DNA of 64,000 nt, from the NCBI GenBank assembly GCA_013399115.1, contig VXAA01000616.1:164605-228604 (forward strand), given 5' to 3'. The stretch is from Anseranas semipalmata. Lineage: Eukaryota > Chordata > Aves > Anseriformes > Anseranatidae. A program made the position numbers and the translations under genes. This document shows, in pieces, positions 23,111-36,400 of this stretch. Below the pieces are notes generated by a model. That model saw only the letters and a program-made list of their open reading frames with translations, was not told the origin of the DNA and made no database searches. Numbering within the stretch: position 1 is the first letter of the stretch; the number at the start of each line of letters is the position of its first letter.

Positions 23111-24414
23111 ATGTCGGTTGTGGTGGCATGGGAGAAGCTCAGGATTTCCCTTCTCATTTGGCCCCAGCTCTCGAGAAAGCACAAGTTGTGTTATAGCTGT
23201 CTAAGGCTGTTTTACACATACAGTACAGTTTGTGCCCAGGAAGATACTGGATTCGGCTGCTGAGAAGTCAGGTCCGGATTCTGGCCCTTAACCTCAGGAG
23301 AGTGGCCTTCTGTCAGGCTGGCAGAGGGAGCCACAGTCGGTGATTTGGTTTTAGCCCCATCCTCTTGCTCTTAGCAACCTCCTGTTTGCTGTCAGAGCAT
23401 AATACTCCAGCCTTGGTGTTTTCCTTCCACCGTACATAAATCAGATTCAACTGTGGTCTTAAGAACGTGGGAGCCACCATATGCGGGTGACCTATGAAAT
23501 ACTTGCAAAGGCCTTTCACGAGCTGTGAACTCACCAGGGCATAAGACAAGTTTCAGTTAACGTTCAGAGGAGTTGTCAGTCCATGCCAATACAAATAACG
23601 GCAATAGTCAAGTCTTATGGACAGTTAATTCTCTACTGAGCAACATATGGTCACAAACCTCTTAACCTTTCTTGCCAAACAGTACTGATTTACTCCCACT
23701 TTTGATTCCCCAGGAAACCATGCAATTGTAGCATAAAAATTTAAAAAGCAAAGGTTTTCCACGAGGATTAATTATCCAACTTGTTAGCACAGCAGTAGTC
23801 CCTATTGCAGTGTCTCGATTCCTCTTGTACATTGAGGAAAACACGAAGAAAGTCTGCTTTAAAAATCCTTCAAGAGGTCAAAATCCAAAAGCGTGACTAC
23901 TCTCTACTATTTTTATACAAATCCGATGACAAAAAGCAAGCATAAATCATTTTATCAATCATTTGATTAGTGAGGAGGGGAACATGAGAGAAATGGGAAA
24001 CGTGAGGAAAGAGGAGTAAAGACCAGCTGAGAGCAGAGGTGTCAGTCTTGCCTTCCCTCTCAATGCAGGCAGTGAGAGCAGGCTTTCCTAAGAACACAGT
24101 TATAAGTCAGTCCAGCCAAAAGTCCTGGAAATAAATGAGGGGCTGTAATGGCCTTTGTGAGGCCCCTGTTATGTGTGTGTATGGTGAGTGGGGCAGAAAG
24201 CTCTGAGCCCTGTGAGCTCAGGTGGGAAGGAGTGACTCCAAGAATGCAGATCTTAACGTTCGTTACTAACAGTGAAAACCCTGGGAGTGCTGAGAATTAT
24301 GCCGACCCTGCATGCACATGCTTTGTTCTTGCTATGTACTGATGTTATCCCTTGTTTTCTTTCCTGAGGTGTACTTAAGCTCATTTTTCATTTGATTAAA
24401 GGGAAGCTGTTCTA
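23111..24414 (+). other. DNAAF8 5' region: 5' UTR and first intron, unresolved
   Basis: The exon bearing the DNAAF8 start appears to begin after an acceptor-like ttgattaaag near 24400, about 15 bases before the ATG at 24415. The non-coding first exon should lie in the CpG island but its donor could not be fixed. Nothing else gene-like is visible here. Confidence 0.4.
23364..23378 (+). promoter_or_regulatory. Candidate RFX X-box
   Basis: CTTGCT-CTT-AGCAAC is an imperfect palindrome with one mismatch to GTTGCT-N3-AGCAAC, the RFX X-box layout found in many ciliary gene promoters. It lies about 500 bases downstream of the CpG island and 1 kb upstream of the DNAAF8 start codon. A ciliary gene makes it plausible, but one motif by eye is weak evidence. 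Confidence 0.35.
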
Positions 24415-27400
24415 ATGGCCTCAGAAGGGCGAAGTGAAGATACAGAGCATCCACCCGAGCCTCCTACAGCTCTTGTTCAGAGTAACAGAGCATTTCAGTG
24501 GGGAGCTATACTCGCTGCAGTGAAAGATCAGCTCCCATCTCTGGACTCTGACACTTCCACAGTAAGCACTGGAACCTGCCTATCTTTCTCACTGTCTTTT
24601 AGAAAAAAATCTCAAAATCAAGAGGAGGTCACCTTTGCCAGCCATTTTTGCGTAGCTAGTATGTTATCCTTGTACTTGTTTATTCTGAGTATCGTTACAG
24701 TGTGCATTAATCCACAGCCTTTTGCATCACCTCTAATTGTCAGAGTGTACTTGTCATCTCGTCTCACTGTATTTTTTGGAACCTGAAAATGGGACTGATT
24801 TTTCCAGATGCTAAATATTGTGAGGTAGGGAAGAGGTGGGTAGTGGGCATCTTGCAGAATGTTCAGTCAAAAAATACAGGATGAAAGAATCATACGGCTG
24901 ATCTAAAATGAAATGCTAAGGTTTTATCCTTGAGAGTATTGTGCTATTCATTCTAACAATGTACTGGCCAGACAGTAGGCCTGTTAGTATGGTTTTCTAT
25001 GTACAAGGATCACAGGAAAGTCATATTCCTGAAGTCTTTGTGATCCACTGGAAAAAGCATTTGGCAGCTACTTGACTCCTGGATTTTACTTTTTGCCCTG
25101 CCTGTAATTCTCACAAAACCATGTGGATTTCTGTTCTTCAGTTCTACCTGCAAAGAAGCATAATGCCACTAACCGTTTAATATAAAGCATGAGATTGATA
25201 GATATTGTGCAGGCTTCTTCACCATTACATGTTTTTTACTTGCTGGGTCTTAACGTCTGTGACAGGCTGCCTGTTGACAGCAGAAGATCTCTGTTCACAG
25301 GACAGCAACAATTTGGTGGAAAAAGTGCCTGCCTCTCTAGTTCAAGATGCTGGCTCTGGCATTCTTTTCCAAGGTGATAGTGTGTCTCGAGACTTGATTA
25401 TTAGTGGCCTTTTGTCCAAATTAGAATATTTTGTTAATTTTCAAGTGTGTAACTGTGAAAAAATGATTTTGAACTCCTAAGGAGATGTTTTATTCTAACT
25501 TAGTGTGCCCCTTAATGACACAAAAGGAGTCTTGTGAGCCAGGAAGGAGCCAGAAATGCCTTCATGGGTTATTTATTGCCTGTTATTAATCAATCATGAG
25601 AAGCGGTGTGATTGATAAAGAGTAGATACAGGTTCCGTGACTTGTTTTCTGCACCTGGCTCTATCAGGAACATGTTGGACAAGCTAGGTTGCTTCACTGT
25701 TTCTCAGTTCCTCTCTACCTACATTCTGGTTTAGTTATTTAAAGCAACCGTTGCATTTTAAGATGTGTCCATGCAGTATAGATTAAGGGCCAACACTCAG
25801 GAATGATTTCAAGTCATTCTTGTTCTATAAGTGTACAATAAATTTATGGCAGAGAGATAGCTTTGTATTTTTGTGCCAAATACCAATCTATAACTCTAAA
25901 TCATGTTGCACATTTTTTTTATTCATAAATAATCTCCAAATTCTTTTTTTCTATCACATGTGGAACAAATTTCCTGCTGAAGGAACTGCTACAGTCTATT
26001 TGGCGTTTACATACTGCCCTTAACTTACATTCAAAAGATCTGCCTGTACAATCCCTCTCCTGCTTAATGCAGAACAGTAGCCTGCTGAGCCTGTGGTTTC
26101 AGCGCTGCACCTTTGTCCGAGTGGTTTCCACTTGCAGGAAGATGCATTTATGCATCTGAGTTCTGTAACCTCAACGTGCTGTGCTCCTGCATTTGCAAGT
26201 GGCAGTGACAAATAGTGTTTTATGCCCTGAATTGCTTTCATTACCTTCATATGCTTTTTATTAAGGGGAAAGAAATTATGTTGCATTTTCTTCTATGTTA
26301 GGAAAAATTAATTATGCCAGAGAGAGTTTTCCAAAATGTGAGTTACTGAAAATAGACACTTGAAAAACAAAGAGATGAGCAGAGAACCTGGGGCCTAACT
26401 GCAGAGAAGCTGCTTATTCTCTCTTTGTTGTCTGTGCATAAGAATTCATCTCAAACATGTGTCTTATGTTCAGAAAAGAGATTTTCAAACCTATTTGAAC
26501 TCTGTCCAACCAAGTATAGATACTGATTTGCATTCTGAACAGTGAACGTCAGGGCCTTGAATGCAATAATAAGCCCTTATGGCCCTGACCAGCCTCACCT
26601 GGGGCTTCCACCCACACCCATTGGCCCAGCAGCTCTATTTAAACTCAGCTCTGGGGCCTTGCTTTTATTCTGAGCTGTGTTAGAGGAGTACTGGTCTGCA
26701 GCCATCATTCTGCTTGATCAAGACTTTGACCTGTGAACTGATTTCTTGGCTTGGCATCAGACATACGCTATTGCTGCAGTGGGACCTTATGGTATGGATT
26801 CTCGGCTCAATGTGGCCGCTGCTTCTGGTCCGCTTATTTCTCCTAGGTTCTGAGCCTTAGCTGGTGAGGCCCTTACCTTTCTGGCTGTGAGCTTTTTCCC
26901 TCTAAGCTCCCAGCTCATCCTTCTTTAGGGTGCAGCCCTGCTATTGCTGCTTCCTGATAGTAAATAAGGCAGTACAAAGAATCATTTAGGAGCTGGAGGA
27001 CTTGCCTGCTTCTGTCATTAATTTGCTCAGAGGAGTGTTAGTTATCAGCCTCCATGGTAATTCAATGTTTTATGTGGTTTTTACTACTGCAGCTTGCTCA
27101 AATCTTAGCTACTGTAAGACAGCCTAGGTTGCTGAGTGTTGGGCTATCAGGCTGTCTAATGGAGATGTGGTTGAAGAGAAGATTGGGGTTTCTGAACTTC
27201 CACCAAGTGATGACAACATAGAATATTATCGCAAATCAGATATTTAAGTGAAGCTTGCAGTCTTTCATTTAACTTCTCTTTTCTGTTGACAGTCTGATTG
27301 TGAGAGCGATGAGGAGCTTTTTATCTTCCACCGAGAACAACCCAACTTAATTCCTGACCTCTCAGAAGAATTGCTGGAGTTTGCCCTGGAAGACGCGGAC

Positions 27401-30400
27401 ACACAGGTTGTTGACTGTTGTGCGCAAGCTGTATTACTGTAACCCCACTCCTCTGCCTTTCTCCTCTGTGGACAGCTGCCGTTATGTGACCTATTTGACT
27501 GAGTAGTGTGACAGTGATAGCCCCCAGTACTTTCTCCCATTGGAAATTAGGTCTTTCTTTCTCTTTATATAGTGACCCTTTTAAGCTTTCTCTGCTTGTG
27601 TGATTTTTAAGACTTTTTTTGGTACCATTATCTTGTAGTTTTCATTATTTTCCTTTTTACTTTTTTTAAGACTATGGCACTCCTTAGTTCCCAGTGATAC
27701 AGATCCCCTCTTTTCTTTGTAAGAATACTAACCTCTTCTGTACTTGTGGTCCCGTCTCTCAAGAAATCTTTCAGTCTCTTCTAAATCTAATGAATCTTGT
27801 TATGAATAATGTACATAATAAAGAGTGGGAAGGTACACTTTGTCGTGTGATAACAGGTGCCTAGTGAGCTACAAATAACAGTTTCTAGTCAGAAAGAACA
27901 TGCAAGTATTTATGGGTTGGCAATAATACAGAGTCCTTAAGGAAAGATGGTGCTGCTCACTGAGATTACGGACCTTTCTTAGTGTAAGAAATATCATATG
28001 ATGAGCACATGTAAGGCAAATTAATTTCAAGGGCATTTAGCACATCCTGAAGCTGTAGTCTTTGCAAAGCAAGCAGTCTTACTGTTTTCTGTGATGGACA
28101 TGGTGTGTGCTGTTACCAGATGGTGTCTTGGAGCTGCTATCTGCCAGTCACTTTGTTTTGGTTTATTGTCAGCTTCTATAGCTTAGGGAGATATGGCTTT
28201 CTGTATGTGTGTATTTTTCTCTACCTGTAGAAAACAGAGGAAACAGGAGGATATCCATGGGGGAACTGGAATGGAGATCTGAAAAGTTTTGGCTTTCAGA
28301 AAAAAACAGATGGTGCCCAAGTTAGTGCTAGAGAACATGTACTACTGATTAAAGATGAGACTTCCAATCTTGCCAGCCATACTGAAGAAGTTCCAAGCCA
28401 AAAGGGAGCTGGTCTTGAAGAACCTCTTGCAGATTCCACAGATGGACTTGAAGAGAAAGAACCGGGCAGGCAACAGGCCAGGGAAAGAGTGGACTCTTGG
28501 CTTAATAGAGCACTGTTAGCAGAAGAGCTGGGCAGTAAAAAAGAGAGAAGAAAGCTGATAAAGACAAAGATACTCTCCAAAATATTTCTAGAGCCATCAC
28601 CAGGCCACCCAGAGCTAAATGTCAAGCCTCCTTCACAGGGCATTAGTAACAGTCTAGAAAGACTTACTAAGGAAGAAACTTCTACAGCTGGCTGTCTTCA
28701 AGAACTAACCCGTCTGTCATTGCAGGTAAGTGGCCTGAGCAAATGGTTTGAGTGCTGTTCATGTGGTAGATGGCCTAGTATGTTGTCTGCATAATCCTAT
28801 TAAAATAAAGAACCAAAATGCTGAATTCTGCACATGCCATGGCATTTTATTTTGTTGCTTTTGCTGTGGTCCTGAATTTGAGTTTTGTTGGGTCATGTAC
28901 TAGACAAACTACTAAGAAGCTGTCTTTGTCTTGTAGAGCTGCCATTAAAAGTCCGTAATGGTAGCAAAATTCAGTGGTCAGCAGCATGGTTAAAGGTCTT
29001 GTTCAGGACCAGCAGCCACAGCATCTGTCCCTGGGACGGCAGGGGTCTCTTCTGTTCACAGACTTTACATTAAAACAATGAGCTTTCTGGCCTTCCAGCA
29101 TCTGCTCTCTTCCGTAGCACTGCGGTAATGCTGGAAGAGAGTAGAGAGTGGTCAGGGTTCCTGAAATCTTGACTCTTGCACCTAAGGCAGGTGCTTAGGT
29201 CTGTGGGATGACCAGCTTGTGTGCTTACTTGGTGCGTGGCCCCAGTGTGGAGAAGGCTGTTCACTTCAACACAGCGGTTACATGTCCTTACTTCTGGTAC
29301 TGCGTAAATCATTAGGACTTACTCAGCACAGAATGTCAACCTGATACTTCTGATCAAAGCTTTCTATAAAATCTGACTGCAAATGTTTCCTTTCCATCTA
29401 CTTTCACACAAAAAACACAACTGTTTGATGTTAGAGCTGTTCTAGTACAGGCAGAGTGCAGGTGCTTACTTATCTTTTTGCATTGTGCTGAATTATTTAA
29501 TCATGCTGTTATTGGAGGGGATCTTTTTCAGGTGGTTCTAGGTTTAATTCCTATCTCACTTAGTACAATTAACAGAGCGACTGACTTGAAGAGGCTTGGT
29601 TTTGTATTCAGAACATGTTTGATATCACTGACTTCAGTGAATGAACTCTGATGCTTTTGGGTGAGTTCTGAGACCAGGCTCAGTGTATTCTCGCCTCACA
29701 AAAGTGAGGGCAGAGCTGTATCCTTTGTGTGCATGGTGTATGTGTTTAGATTTGAAATCTGATTGCTACTTCCCAGCTCAGTAAGTTACCTCAATTTGTC
29801 AACTAAAGTTGTGTTTAAAAAAAAAAATCATCTTGATTCTAAATGTATTAGTTCACTTGAATTATTTTTTTTTCTTCCTTAATGTGTATTTAAGTCCCTT
29901 TCTGTGTTAGGAGTGGAATCCCACAAATCTGCATTTCTTGTTGTCCTGGACCCTGTACAATACCTTACAATAGTCTTATTCCTATTAAAGCGTAGGAGGA
30001 TAAAGACTTACTAGTGCAAGTTAGATGATAGCTTGGTATTTTTATTACAATAGTTTATATTCAAGCAGTATTGTTGAAAAAGCTGAGTACCAATTGCATC
30101 ATAGTGTAAATGCACATGTTGTCTTTGCCTTCAGGCTGTCTGATAAAACAGCACCTGTACTGAGCCGTGGTGTAGTTCTCATTGTAGTAAACTCAGTTGT
30201 CAGTCATTCACTCTTCCAGACTAATGCATCTCGGTGATCTTGCTGGACCAAGATTAGCTTATCTCGATGCGAGAGACTTAAGCTTGTGGCTATCATCAGG
30301 CTTTTACGTTGCATCAGCTGTGGCCTGTAATATTAAGATAGGTCTAATCATGGTTCAGCTATGCATGAAGATTTCTTGCTCTGGAAAGAGTGAGAATCCC

Positions 30401-33400
30401 CTCTTGATTGGGAGGGGCAGATGACAGAGGTTTTTACAAGGTGAAACTTTTCAAGGCTGATTCTGCTTTTCTAAAGTCCTTGAGCAGTCACACAAAACAC
30501 ACATGTTAATAGTAGTTGTGACATAATTGTTGTGATTGACAGCCAACTTCCTTTTCAAAAAATCCTAGATACTTTCAAGTTCTGATGATACTTCAGACTA
30601 GATGTGGATATCTTATTTGAAATGAAACTTTGCACTAAATATTCAGAGGGGAAAGCAGTCAGTGCTTTAAATGCCTGAGAACCTTTGTCTTCACAGACTG
30701 GTTCTTGTACCTAAACTAGCAGTGTGCATAGCGAGTGTATGTTCAGCCAGTGTATATGTGTGATTCGTGCCAACAGAACTGATGATCCCAACTTCAGTTT
30801 GGGGTAAACAGTTGAGATCACAGCTGATGCTGACTGGTCTTGTATCAGACCATCTTTTAGCCTGTTTTACTGTCTACGGTGGCTTTCTATAGCCTGTATC
30901 AAAGAGGTTCCTGATTCCCAGAGAAGAAGCCTCTTCAGATGTGGATGAGGCAGCTGAATAGAAGCAGTATCCAAAGAGATTTAGTAAATACATCCCTTTC
31001 ATTACTGCACTTCTTTGTGGAAGTGTTTAGCAAAGCAAATTAGGGGTAACTTTAGGGATCTGATCTTTCTGAGATGGTGAAGGGGAGGGGAAAGGTACTT
31101 GGAGGGATGGACAGAGGAAAATAAACTATGTGGGGATCTGGTCCTGGTAGTGGCTTTGAGGGATGAAGGGGTACACAGTCTGTTGGAAAGAGACTCCTGT
31201 ATGCGAGTATATGTGGAAGACTGAGCCATCTGGAGGATGTAAGATATGTCCCAGCTTACGGAGAGAAGAGTCAGGTGGATATTTAAGATGGGCTTATGTT
31301 TTTTCTTTTTAAGGAGCTGTCAGTTCAGTCCATTCTAGAAACATCTTCTAGACTTAAATTTGTTTCAAGTGGGGAAGGAAAAGGTCATCCACCTTTGTTA
31401 TATTTGCATGATCATCAGTTCATTCAGAAGCAACTTCTTTCAGTAATTATACTGCTCTTGCCTATGCTAGGTATGCAGAGACTTGCCAACAACAGAAAAG
31501 CCATGTTCAAGTGGTAGATATCCTTTTGTTAGTCATGCCAATTATTGAGGTTCATGCTGAAGCAACTGTGTCTGGAGTGGCCTGCTGGTTCATCTACTAG
31601 CAGGTGACAGTGGCATAATACTGGGGATAAATAAGGTGAAATTCCATGTCACTTCTGTATTTTTGTATGGCAGAAGAATCTGATGGAGTTGCCACAGAGT
31701 GCGAGTCAAAGGGACTCTTACTTTGTAGCAGCCTTTTGGGGATGAATTTTCCATCACAGTTTGGTTTTCTTTTTTCAGAATACTAAGACATGGGATCTAG
31801 AAAAGATCCTTGAGGAGCTGGAGCAGCAGAAAGATAGTACTCATGTAGAAGTTGCCTTCCCCTCAGCAGAACATGGTAATACTGCTAAATTAATACCAAC
31901 TTTGCTGAAAATGTGTAAAAATAGAGAAAACTCAGCTTCTTATGTTCAAGTCATTCCCTGCAGCATCTTCTTGAATGTTGAGATCATGGTGACTTTTTGC
32001 CTGCCTCTTTAAATCATATTTTTAACTAATTAGCTTCCCCTAAGGTTTTTATCTTGCTTTTGTAGCTTGAAACAAGTGGCCTGTCATAGCCTAACTGAAT
32101 TAGAGGCAAGATAGATAAAGGCTTGAAGGGAGTTTAGTCAGAGCATTTTTATCCTTCCCCTTCAGACAGGCTGTGGAGAAAGCTACACTGTGAAAATGGG
32201 GAAAGGGTATATTGGGTGATCCAGTGGCAGAAGACCACAAATGGTGATTTTTTTTGTCCTTGTTCTCCCATAGAGACCTTCAGGGGCAGATCTGAACATC
32301 GGCACACGTTAAAACTAGAAGAGCTGTGCAGCAGGCAGGCCAGGACACTGTCTCTGCACTGCAGGTGGCCATCAGCCAAGATCTCCTCCTTCCAAGAAGA
32401 GCAAGAGAATAAGAAGTAGGTCCTTTTACTCCAGTTGTCACATACAGTGGGTAGTCACGATTGGCAGTAGAGATGCCTGGAAACTCATGGTGCTCTATAG
32501 GTGCTTTTCTCTGTAGCCTCTGCAGAAAGGTGGTGTTGTAGTTGGAATATGCTGTGGTGGCATTAAAGGGGAAAACTAAGACTCAGTCATTCATGTACAT
32601 TTGATGATAAACAGCCGGTGTCCTGCCACCTTAGCATTCTCCACCAGTTTTGTCTACATCTTACCATGCTCTTGAGATGAATGGGAAAGGCAGGAGAAAA
32701 AGGCTGAGCAAATGATCATGGCCATGTGTTTTGTCATTTAGGGTACATCAAAGATTTGCAGTTTCTCCTACTGGACCTGATTTAGCTATAATATATAGGA
32801 TGTTTTTTGAGGTATCCACATAGATGTCAGTGCATCGTGGAAGGTTCTGTGTGAAGGAAGTGGGTTTCCAGGCTGCTCAGGGGGAACAAAATCACTGGTG
32901 GCAGTACAGAGAAAACAATAGTGAAACAAGCCTGTAAAGTGGAAGGTGAAAAGTATCCTCATTGTCAGAGCAGGGAGAGCCATGAAGATGACTTGTACTT
33001 TGTATGCTCTGAAGGATAAAGTAGATTTGTGAAAGAAGGCAGAGAGGAAAAAGGGGCCTGTTTTTGCTGATTGGCACTGGGATCTTTTAAGACTTAAGCT
33101 ATTTGGTACCATAACTGCCTGCCTTTGTTCTACAGAGCAATTTGACAATGTCAGGTTTTAAGAACTAAATATCCCTCATCATGCTGCCTGTGATCTGTAT
33201 TCCTAGGGGGAAGCTGAATCCGAGTTGAGCTCTGAAAGGTGGTGGATAGCAGGAAGAAGTAGAGTTTGAATTGGTGCAGTAGCCAAGCACAAAGCTCCTT
33301 TCACAGTCCAGTTTCAGTCATAATCCATGCCCTGCAGGACTTCTCCTCTGGATAAGGTAGAGGACATGCTGAAACAGTGTTTTCTGTACTTAGGGATGTT

Positions 33401-36400
33401 TTCCTATCATCTTCACCAAGTTCTCCAAGGATGGACACTGTGAGATTTCAGTGCCTGCCAGAGCCTCGAACCGTGTACATTGATTTAAGAGATGCTAAAT
33501 CGCAGAAGACAGTAACAGTCCCTGATGAGAAACAAAGGTAAATTCTGGCTTTATTGTTAGTGAGAAGTCGATAACAATAAGTGGTAAATTGAAACCTCTC
33601 TGCATCTCATACTTGTGAAATATAACTTTAAAAGTTTTCTCTTCTTGCACACCTCTGTGACCCTAATAGGAAGGCATAGCCCATAGCTGAGCATGAAAGT
33701 ATTGTGAGGAGTACTTGTCTCAGAACAAGTAAAGGTGCAGGAATGCAGGCAGCACAGAAAGGACATGCAAATCATTTAGGGAATAACACTTAGAAAGTTT
33801 CCTATCTATGAAGCAGTGGGCAGTGACTACAAAGCAATGCTTGCAGCTGTCTGTTGGACTTGGGCTAGCATTCTGGCAGCACTGTGTATGAAATGGACTT
33901 CCTTGACTACATTCTTGGCAAGCAGCTGTAGGGTCTCAGTCTCCTGTGTGATAAGAGGGCTCTATACAGTCAGTTCTTGGAGGCCGAATTCTTCTCAGTC
34001 TGCAACAGATACTGGCAAATGTGTCCTTTCTTCAGAACTAAGGGTGTCTGAGGTAGCTCTTTGCTTCCTTCTCAGGATGCATGCTCACTGCAGCAAGGGA
34101 CTGAAGAAAACAAATATACCACAAGAAAACTTGTTAATAAACAGCAGAGTGCAGCTAACACATTGTGATCTAGAGTTGCTTGAATGTTTTTTTTGTCTTG
34201 CTGGAGTAATAGTGTAAAGAACTATCCATAAGACCTAGAGATCTGCCCTAGAAGTGTCTCATTTTTCCTAATGGTTCTAAATTTGCATCTTATAATTGAC
34301 TAAAAGCCAGCCTCCAGTTTGAACAGAGTTAAGTAACGGTGTCTAATTTATTTCATAGTGCAGGTGACAGCTCCACTGAAGAAGAAGAGACTATGACAAT
34401 TAAGGACCAAACAGAAGGGAGAATGTAAGATTCTTCACCTTGACCCTAATTCAAGTGGTACAAAGTTAAAATAATTCCCCTTAGAGTGAGAGCTCACATA
34501 CTAAAATATCTCCATCACTCCACTCCAAGTATCTCCATTGCACTCACAGCAAAAGTGCCCAGCCTAATAATGAAAGTGTTTCAATCTGGACCCAGATTTC
34601 TGTTGCATGGTAAAGATACCAAAGTTAGAAACTGTGTGAGACAGTATAGCACCTTGCTACTTTACACCTGCATGGCAACAGCTAAAAAGGCAAATAGAGT
34701 AGACATGGGTGGCTGGGAAACCTGACTCTGTCTCCAGATGTGTTTGAGTGACGTGAGAACTGTTTTAAATGACTTGGAACCAAACTTTGAAAATGTTGTA
34801 GTGAATTGACTCAGACAAGCCTTTATTTTTAGAAATAATAAAATAGGCTAGAAGGCATGTTGACTTAGAGAATATTGAATACGTTATGTGGGCAGGGATG
34901 CTCACAGTTCTCCTTAATTGTTTAGATATGTGTGTGTGTATTTACAGTCATGGAATCCTAAACTGTAGATTCTTCAATAGGCACAGATGCCAGCCTTTTC
35001 CTGTTACTAAACTCAGGACTTGATTCATACCCATAGGTTGTTAGACATCTATTTAATGTGAAACAGGTATGTCAAGTTCTAAACATCTTACTGTGTTTAT
35101 CTTCTGTATTATATTTAGAAGACTGATGCATATAAGTTCACATTACAGCAGTACAGAGGACAAGCAGAACATCTTGTGTTGTGCCAGCCAATTACTCTTA
35201 CTCTTTTTTAATAGTCTGAAAGAATAAATGATTTGGCAAGGAACAGAGCTGAGTACTCAGCATAACTTAGGACATCTAATCCAAAACTAGCATAGAGCAG
35301 GGATGAGATGATGCTTGGGGAACTCACTGGCACTGATGCAAATGCAGAAGTTGCATTAGTGTAAATCTGGAGTGATGGAGAACAGAGCTTATCTGAGTGG
35401 ATTTTGATTTGTTTTAATGTTGCTAAAGTAAATACACAAATGAAACATGGCAAACGTTATTCAGTTCTGTTTCTAAATAAGAAAGCCTCATGGTCTCAGC
35501 AGGGCAAGATACTGATCTCATTCACATGGGTTCAGTGCCATTTTCACTCTTACCTGGATGGAGTTATTAAACAGGGCTATGTATTTTATAGCACAATATA
35601 CCTACATGTTAAGGCCTTGGATAGTCTTAAGATCTCCAGGCACTTAGCATAGAAAATATGCTGTTGGTTTATTGCTAGAGTGGTCAGATAGTTCAGTCAT
35701 CTTCAGCACTATACTATAAGGCTGTTCTCCAATGCATGCCTCTCCTAAAATTCCTACTTTATTTTCTGACTGTACTAGAGTAGACAGAAGAACCCAATAC
35801 AAGTTTGGTTTTCCATTTAGTCTTACTAGAGACAAAGGTCAATAACTCTCAGGAACTTGTAGATGCATTGATAGAACCCCTCTTTCTCACCTGGTCCATT
35901 CTTGTTTGACTTACTCTGTGATAAGGCTCTAAGGGCTATCGCTCCTTGCCTGAGGTCAGTTATCCTGCAGCTCTGACTGTTTCAGAATGTTCTTGTAGAT
36001 GCACTGCTTGGGGAAAAAAAAGCCAGGAAAGTAATCACTGGGAGCCCACGTCTGTGTAGATGGGGTCTTTTGTCACAGTTTAGAATCTGAGTTGCTCATC
36101 TTGTAAATGCTGGGAGTATTGTACAGTTCAGAATCATAGAATATCCTGAATTGGAAGGGATCCACAAGGATCATTGAATCCAACTCCTGCATCACACAGG
36201 ACCACCCAAAAAAACAAACCGTATGTCTGAGAATGTTATCTAAACACTTCTTGAACTCCAGCAGGCTTGGTGCCATGACCAGTTCTCATTCACTGTCCAT
36301 GGTATCCAGTGAGGAAGGTGTTAACATGCTCACATTACTTGAGCATACTCTTTAATATTCCAGCTGTCAATGTTAAATGGTGATCTGATGGTTGGCAGAA

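Noticed and set aside
21908..23184. Very long open frames on both strands across 22-23 kb
   Set aside because: They owe their length to the 490-base N gap, which has no stops. The flanks are CpG-rich promoter sequence.
35290..35400. Possible ancient amniote repeat (gtgtaaatctggagtg)
   Set aside because: Resemblance is confined to under 25 bases from memory, too little to call.
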